Of a stretch of 8,721 bases of DNA, positions 5,263 through 8,721 are shown one piece after another. The translations under genes were made by a program, and so were the position numbers. Below the pieces are notes generated by a model, which had not been told where the DNA came from, ran no database searches, and saw only the letters and a list, made by a program, of their open reading frames with translations. The stretch is from Cesiribacter sp. (lineage in GTDB: Bacteria; Bacteroidota; Bacteroidia; Cytophagales; Cyclobacteriaceae), in assembly GCA_030147305.1 (NCBI GenBank), contig JASLAE010000397.1, positions 1-8,721 on the forward strand, given 5' to 3'. Numbering within the stretch: position 1 is the first letter of the stretch; each line of letters opens with the position of its first letter.

Positions 5263-6606
5263 GTGTTCAAAAAAATATTGATCGCCAACCGGGGAGAGAT
5301 AGCGCTCCGGATTATCCGTACCTGTCGCGAAATGGGCATCAAGACGGTAGCAGTATATTCAACTGCAGACCGTGAGAGCTTGCACGTACGCTTTGCCGAC
5401 GAAGCCGTGTGCATTGGCCCCCCTCCCAGCAATAAATCCTACCTGAATATTCCAAATCTCATTGCTGCTGCAGAAATCACAAATGCCGATGCTATACATC
5501 CCGGCTATGGTTTCTTAAGCGAAAATGCTGAGTTTAGCCGCGTCTGTAGCGAGAGTGGAATTAAGTTTATTGGTGCAAGCCCGGACATGATTCAGCAAAT
5601 GGGTGATAAAGCCACTGCAAAAGCAACCATGCAGGCAGCTGGCGTTCCAACCATTCCCGGTTCCAATGGATTGCTCACCTCGCTGGAAAATGCCAAAAAA
5701 GTAGCCAAGGAAGTAGGCTACCCTGTAATTTTAAAGGCAACAGCCGGCGGCGGTGGCCGTGGTATGCGCATTGTAAAAGAGGAAAAAGAAGTAGAAAAGG
5801 CCTGGAACGATGCCCGCCAGGAAGCAGGTGCTGCCTTTGGTAATGATGCCCTTTACCTGGAGAAATTTGTGGAAGAACCCCGCCACGTAGAGATACAAAT
5901 TGTAGGTGACCGGAACGGACGTGCCTGCCATTTGTCAGAGCGTGATTGCTCCATTCAGCGCCGTCACCAAAAGCTGGTAGAAGAGACCCCCTCGCCTATC
6001 ATGACGGACGAGCTGCGCGAAGCCATGGGTAATGCAGCAATAAAAGGCGCCGAGGCCATTGCCTACGAGGGTGCCGGTACCATTGAATTTCTGGTAGACA
6101 AATACGGCAAGTTCTATTTCATGGAAATGAATACCCGTATACAGGTAGAACACCCCATTACCGAAGAGGTAACGGATTTCGACCTGATCAAAGAACAAAT
6201 AAAAGTAGCAGCCGGGGATACCATCAGCGGAAAGAATTACTACCCCAAGATGTATTCAATGGAGTGCCGCATCAATGCAGAAGATCCTGGCAAAGGTTTT
6301 CGGCCTAACCCCGGAACAATCACCAACCTGCACCTGCCGGGCGGTCATGGAGTGCGCGTAGACAGTCATGTATATGCAGGCTATACCATTCCGCCGAACT
6401 ACGACAGCATGATTGCCAAACTGATCGTGAGTGCACAGACCCGTGAAGAGTGCATTACGCGTATGAAGCGCGCCCTGCAGGAGTTTGTCATTGAAGGCGT
6501 GAAAACCACCATTCCTTTCCACATTCGCCTTATGGATGATCCCACCTTCAAGTCAGGTATGTTTACCACCAGTTTTTTGGATACTTTCAACCTGGAAGGC
6601 TTATAA
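5263..6606 (+). CDS. accC: Biotin carboxylase subunit of acetyl-CoA carboxylase
   Basis: AccC uses ATP and bicarbonate to carboxylate the biotin on AccB. The 447-residue length is close to E. coli AccC (449). The start codon is GTG, giving the conserved N-terminus MFKKILIANRGEIALRII. Visible motifs are the biotin carboxylase N domain with HPGYGFLSENAEF (residues 79-91), Lys116 in GDKATAK, the ATP-grasp glycine loop KATAGGGGRGMR (158-169), EEPRHVEIQ with His208, SERDCSIQRRHQKLVEE (225-241), FMEMNTRIQVEHP with Glu288, Arg292 and Glu296, and ECRINAEDP with Arg336. All expected catalytic residues are present. A Pro-Pro-Pro run at residues 53-55 (bases 5419-5427) lies in a surface-type loop and could depend on EF-P from the same operon. 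The gene is last in the unit and is closed by the terminator at 6630-6659. Confidence 0.98.
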   Translation: MFKKILIANRGEIALRIIRTCREMGIKTVAVYSTADRESLHVRFADEAVCIGPPPSNKSYLNIPNLIAAAEITNADAIHPGYGFLSENAEFSRVCSESGIKFIGASPDMIQQMGDKATAKATMQAAGVPTIPGSNGLLTSLENAKKVAKEVGYPVILKATAGGGGRGMRIVKEEKEVEKAWNDARQEAGAAFGNDALYLEKFVEEPRHVEIQIVGDRNGRACHLSERDCSIQRRHQKLVEETPSPIMTDELREAMGNAAIKGAEAIAYEGAGTIEFLVDKYGKFYFMEMNTRIQVEHPITEEVTDFDLIKEQIKVAAGDTISGKNYYPKMYSMECRINAEDPGKGFRPNPGTITNLHLPGGHGVRVDSHVYAGYTIPPNYDSMIAKLIVSAQTREECITRMKRALQEFVIEGVKTTIPFHIRLMDDPTFKSGMFTTSFLDTFNLEGL

Positions 6607-6612
6607 ATTCGA

Positions 6613-6628
6613 ATAACGATTGTTATCT
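6613..6628. repeat. Shared 14-bp sequence, copy 2, with ATAAC-N4-GTTAT inverted repeat
   Basis: AACGATTGTTATCT at 6615-6628 repeats 1104-1117 exactly. Here the flanking bases complete a perfect inverted repeat, ATAAC (6613-6617), four bases, GTTAT (6622-6626), which suits a dimeric regulator. It lies between the accC stop and the terminator hairpin, about 35 bp before the start of a beta-barrel gene. Confidence 0.35.
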
Positions 6629-6629
6629 T

Positions 6630-6659
6630 AAGCCCGGACTCTGTTGGTCCGGGCTTTTT
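6630..6659 (+). terminator. Strong intrinsic terminator after accC
   Basis: AAGCCCGGAC (6630-6639) and GTCCGGGCTT (6647-6656) form a perfect GC-rich 10-bp stem with a 7-nt loop, running into TTTTT (6655-6659). It ends the fabH-efp-accBC unit only 4 nt before the ATG of the next gene. Confidence 0.92.
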
Positions 6660-6663
6660 ACTT

Positions 6664-7335
6664 ATGCGCTGCTTACTGCTTCCCCTGCTTTTTATACTGC
6701 TCTCGTCTGCTGCCATGCAGGCACAAACCCCTGCCCGATACCTTTGGGGTGGCCTGAGTGCCAACAATTATCGCGGCGACCTTGAAGATGGGTTAGCTCA
6801 TTATAGTCCTGGTGTACATCTGGGCATGAAACTGAATCGGGCCAGGCGCCTGAATGGTAACTTTGCCTTAGGTTTAGGTAGTTTGAATGGACAGGACCCG
6901 GATTTTAATCCTGACGTTACGCCACCCCTGCAGCCTAATAAAGTATTTACTACCACTTTTTTTACCCTGGATTATTCGCTACAGTATCACCTGATTAAAA
7001 AGGAACGCTACCTGCTGTACCTAAGCCAGGGTGTTGGGTTCTTTCGCTATAACCCTAAAGACGAGCAGGACCGGGAGCTGTTGAGCCTGGGAAGTACACG
7101 CCCCGTCGATGAAAGCTATGGCAACATCAGTATTCAATTGCCTACTGCAGTAGGCGCAGCTTACTTCCTGCCCAACCAATGGGGTATTGGCATGCAGGCC
7201 GCCTATCTCAATACCTTAACGGACTTTATTGACAATATTGGCAGCCTGGGAGCTGACAAAGGAAATGATAATGTACTCCAGTTCAGGCTTTCAGTGATGG
7301 TGCCTATGCAGCATAAAAGGGCTGCTCAGGAGTAA
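6664..7335 (+). CDS. Predicted outer-membrane beta-barrel protein (DUF6089-like)
   Basis: A 223-residue protein with a clear signal peptide (MRCLLLPLLFILLSSAAMQAQ, cleavage near residues 20-21). The mature part consists of alternating hydrophobic/polar strands with frequent Gly and aromatic residues: YLWGGLSANNYRGDL (26-40), GVHLGMKLN, FALGLGS, FFTLDYSLQYHL (99-110), YLLYLSQGVGFFRYNP (116-131), LPTAVGAAYFL, WGIGMQAAYL (173-182) and LQFRLSVMVPM (205-215). The NNYRGDL motif and a strand ending in FRYNPK resemble the DUF6089/PorG-like barrels of Bacteroidota, but that family assignment is only moderate. It should sit in the outer membrane; no substrate can be named. The start lies 4 nt after a terminator T-run, so there is no room for a normal promoter and leader; see findings. 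The next gene, also a predicted barrel, follows after 66 nt. Confidence 0.75.
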   Translation: MRCLLLPLLFILLSSAAMQAQTPARYLWGGLSANNYRGDLEDGLAHYSPGVHLGMKLNRARRLNGNFALGLGSLNGQDPDFNPDVTPPLQPNKVFTTTFFTLDYSLQYHLIKKERYLLYLSQGVGFFRYNPKDEQDRELLSLGSTRPVDESYGNISIQLPTAVGAAYFLPNQWGIGMQAAYLNTLTDFIDNIGSLGADKGNDNVLQFRLSVMVPMQHKRAAQE

Positions 7336-7401
7336 GAATTCTTATCAGGGTTTATATTTTATACACTTTTTCAATTATTTAATCATAAGAAAAGCATAGT
7401 G

Positions 7402-8058
7402 ATGAAACCTTATATAACACAACTAACAGGAGCTACACTTTTTATATTCTTATTGCTGACTGGACTACAAAGTGCACAGGCGCAAAATAAAACATGGGGT
7501 TTCGGGCCTGAAATAGGACTTGGGCTTTCATTATACGGAGGCGATTTGGCTAACCAGCGCTTTAATACAGGCCTGCTGGGTGGACTGCATATTACCTATA
7601 GCACACAACCCACCTTTGGAGTGACATTAAAAGCGCTTTATCACCAGCGTGGTAGCAAACAGGAAATTAATAATGTGGTGAACAAACAGGCACTGGATTA
7701 CCTGGAATTCCCGCTGATTGCAAGGTATTTTTTAACACCTGGTGGCAAATTCAGGCCTAACATTTTTGTGGGCCCCACTGCCGGATTTTTACTGGGCGTA
7801 AGAAACAAGACGGGTGATGGGGACTATACCAATGTTTCTGCAGAGCAGCGAGATACTTTTCGCAGTTTCGAGCTAGGACTCACGGCTGGTATTGGTTTGA
7901 ATTACTTAATAGCAAAAGAAACCCGCCTGTTATTCGACACCCGCTACATCCATGGTTTATCTGATGTGACTAAGGTAGAGGAATTTTCTGTTTACAACAG
8001 AGGCATCGCCTTTAGCCTGGGCCTTTCCTTCGGTATTACTAAAAAACCGCTGGATTAA
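7402..8058 (+). CDS. PorT-family outer-membrane beta-barrel protein
   Basis: A 218-residue protein with a signal peptide (MKPYITQLTGATLFIFLLL, cleavage probably after SAQAQ at residue 28) and a mature region typical of the OMP_b-brl_2/PorT-like family. Motifs are GFGPEIGLGLSLYGGDL (33-49), GGLHITYS and FGVTLKALYHQRGSK (72-86), the family hallmark YLEFPLIARYF (100-110), PNIFVGPTAGFLLG (119-132), FELGLTAGIGLNYLI (156-170), LLFDTRYIHGLSDV (176-189) and a last strand GIAFSLGLSFGI. From the family, it is expected to form a small barrel of about 8 strands in the outer membrane; members range from T9SS components to uncharacterised proteins, so PorT itself should not be assumed. A GTG at 7399 lies just before this ATG, but the ATG at 7402 is preferred. 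The 66-nt gap to the upstream barrel gene is AT-rich without a terminator, so the two may be co-transcribed. Confidence 0.82.
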   Translation: MKPYITQLTGATLFIFLLLTGLQSAQAQNKTWGFGPEIGLGLSLYGGDLANQRFNTGLLGGLHITYSTQPTFGVTLKALYHQRGSKQEINNVVNKQALDYLEFPLIARYFLTPGGKFRPNIFVGPTAGFLLGVRNKTGDGDYTNVSAEQRDTFRSFELGLTAGIGLNYLIAKETRLLFDTRYIHGLSDVTKVEEFSVYNRGIAFSLGLSFGITKKPLD

Positions 8059-8124
8059 CTATTGCTACCCTACAGCAGAAGTGATTGACAAAATTCACAC
8101 TTTTTTCAAACTAAAATGCAGTAG

Positions 8125-8132
8125 TATTTTTG
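8125..8132 (+). promoter_or_regulatory. -7 promoter element (TATTTTTG) for the tetR gene
   Basis: TATTTTTG matches TAnnTTTG exactly and is followed by CAGTAAGG, giving a likely start near 8138. The bases ATTTTTGCAG are the same as at the fabH promoter (2998-3007). The expected -33 site is poor (TTTTTTC at 8101-8107). Both palindromic operators lie downstream, in the transcribed leader. Confidence 0.5.
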
Positions 8133-8158
8133 CAGTAAGGCAGGTTCAGGAGTATATT

Positions 8159-8174
8159 TAGCGCAATTGCGCTA
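8159..8174. promoter_or_regulatory. Palindromic operator 1 (TAGCGC-AATT-GCGCTA)
   Basis: A perfect 16-bp palindrome upstream of the TetR-family gene. The arms TAGCGC and GCGCTA are identical to those of the site at 8201-8216. Size, symmetry and position are typical of an autoregulatory site for a TetR-type dimer. Binding by this regulator is inferred from location. Confidence 0.65.
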
Positions 8175-8200
8175 GAAATGTAACTCGCTGATAATTATTT

Positions 8201-8216
8201 TAGCGCGCATGCGCTA
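8201..8216. promoter_or_regulatory. Palindromic operator 2 (TAGCGC-GCAT-GCGCTA)
   Basis: This has the same 6-bp arms and 4-bp spacer length as the site at 8159-8174, with a different spacer sequence. Conservation of the arms but not the spacer is what a dimeric binding site would show. Its centre is exactly 42 bp from that of the first site, and it ends 7 bp before the tetR ATG. Confidence 0.65.
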
Positions 8217-8223
8217 ATTCTCT

Positions 8224-8649
8224 ATGGATACGAAAGATTATATCCTAACAAACGCAACGGAACTCTTTAACAGACAGGGTGCTACGGCAACATCTTTTCG
8301 TCAGGTAGCCACTTATCTGGATATGAGTGATGGAAATTTACGATATCACTTTAAGAATAAAGAAGCGCTGATTTTAGCCAGCTTTCGGCAGATGGTAGAG
8401 GAAATGGAAGCAAGCATTCAGCCTGCCAGAATCCAGACTACTTTTATACTGGAACAGGTGCAGCAGGAGTTCAGAAACATATACTTCAGCATGTACCGCT
8501 ATAAGTTTATTTTTCTTGAATTCAACATACTGCTAAAGCAGTACCCGTCTTTTAGAAAAGCTTTTACAGCACTGCTGGAAAACAGAAAAGTTTATTTCCA
8601 TGAATTTGTAGGCAAATACAAAGCCGGAGGTGTTTTCACCAAGCAATAA
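8224..8649 (+). CDS. TetR/AcrR family transcriptional regulator, interrupted by an in-frame stop
   Basis: The N-terminal TetR DNA-binding domain is clear: DYILTNATELFNRQGATATSFRQVATYLDMSDGNLRYHF holds the helix-turn-helix at about residues 24-43, followed by KNKEALI (44-50). The ligand-binding part runs from about residue 55 (FRQMVEEMEASIQ) through the helices YFSMYRYKFIFLEFNILLKQYPSFRKAFTALL to GGVFTKQ. The open frame stops at 141 residues, short of the roughly 190-210 usual for the family. The same frame continues past the TAA (8647-8649) with sequence resembling the normal last helix, so this is probably a nonsense-disrupted gene, or there is a sequencing error or readthrough. The two palindromes in its leader suggest autorepression. 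If truncated, the protein would lose part of its dimer interface. The regulated target is not in the window and may lie to the right. Confidence 0.8.
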   Translation: MDTKDYILTNATELFNRQGATATSFRQVATYLDMSDGNLRYHFKNKEALILASFRQMVEEMEASIQPARIQTTFILEQVQQEFRNIYFSMYRYKFIFLEFNILLKQYPSFRKAFTALLENRKVYFHEFVGKYKAGGVFTKQ

Positions 8650-8721
8650 AATGATGGCTATTACGAGCTGCTTGCCGAGCAGATTTTTCTGATCAGTGAC
8701 AACTGGATCAGGTACGTTGAA
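8650..8721 (+). pseudogene. In-frame C-terminal continuation of the TetR gene beyond the stop codon
   Basis: After the TAA at 8647-8649 the same frame stays open to the right edge for 24 codons, beginning NDGYYELLAEQIFLISDNW. The YxLLAEQ-FLISDNW pattern is what Bacteroidota TetR proteins normally have in their last helices, shortly after a G-V-F segment like the one just before the stop. No insertion or deletion is needed to join the parts. The gene's end lies outside the window. Confidence 0.65.

Noticed and set aside
6399..6767. 122-residue minus-strand open frame spanning the accC end, the terminator and the next gene's start
   Set aside because: It crosses a strong terminator hairpin and two genes with convincing motifs on the other strand; it is a shadow frame.
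8085..8090. TTGACA, resembling a sigma-70 -35 box
   Set aside because: It is 34 bp from the TATTTTTG box, too far to act as its partner, and Bacteroidota promoters do not use this element.
8080..8106. Possible terminator after the PorT-like gene (GTGA, 10 nt, TCAC, then T6)
   Set aside because: The stem is only 4 bp with a bulge before the T-run, too weak to call.

Overview
The window looks like chromosomal DNA from a Bacteroidota organism, most likely in or near the order Cytophagales. Evidence for this is a C-terminal type IX secretion (T9SS) sorting domain, a DUF3347 lipoprotein, a PorT-like outer-membrane barrel, a Bacteroidota-type L32 protein without a full zinc ribbon, and several TAnnTTTG -7 promoter elements typical of the phylum's primary sigma factor. 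The genus call is an inference, because no rRNA or marker comparison is possible here. Every supported gene is on the + strand.

Layout. (1) Bases 1-1016 hold the 3' part of a large secreted protein ending in a T9SS sorting domain; its 5' end lies outside the window. (2) Bases 1144-1803 encode a small DUF3347 lipoprotein. (3) Bases 1804-2089 hold no convincing gene but contain several hairpins, ending in an intrinsic terminator just before the next promoter. (4) Bases 2090-2875 carry the DUF177/YceD gene and rpmF, closed by a strong terminator. (5) Bases 3061-6606 carry fabH, efp, accB and accC, closed by a second strong terminator. (6) Bases 6664-8058 encode two predicted outer-membrane beta-barrel proteins. 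(7) From 8224 to the right edge lies a TetR-family regulator gene. It is preceded by two identical-arm palindromes and interrupted by an in-frame stop codon.

How the genes work together. The core is a housekeeping block linking ribosome function to fatty acid synthesis. YceD and L32 belong to the large subunit, EF-P rescues ribosomes stalled on proline runs, AccB and AccC form the biotin carrier/carboxylase half of acetyl-CoA carboxylase, and FabH makes the first condensation using malonyl-ACP derived from that pathway. plsX, often found between rpmF and fabH in bacteria, is absent here. AccC contains a Pro-Pro-Pro run, so it is a plausible EF-P client in its own operon.

The points most worth a second look are: the paired TAGCGC-N4-GCGCTA operators exactly 42 bp apart before tetR; the nonsense codon in tetR with a well-preserved C-terminal continuation; the nested inverted repeats between accB and accC; the structured 1804-2050 segment; and a 14-bp sequence shared by the leaders of two envelope-protein genes. 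I found no CRISPR array, tRNA, rRNA, insertion sequence or recognised defence system.
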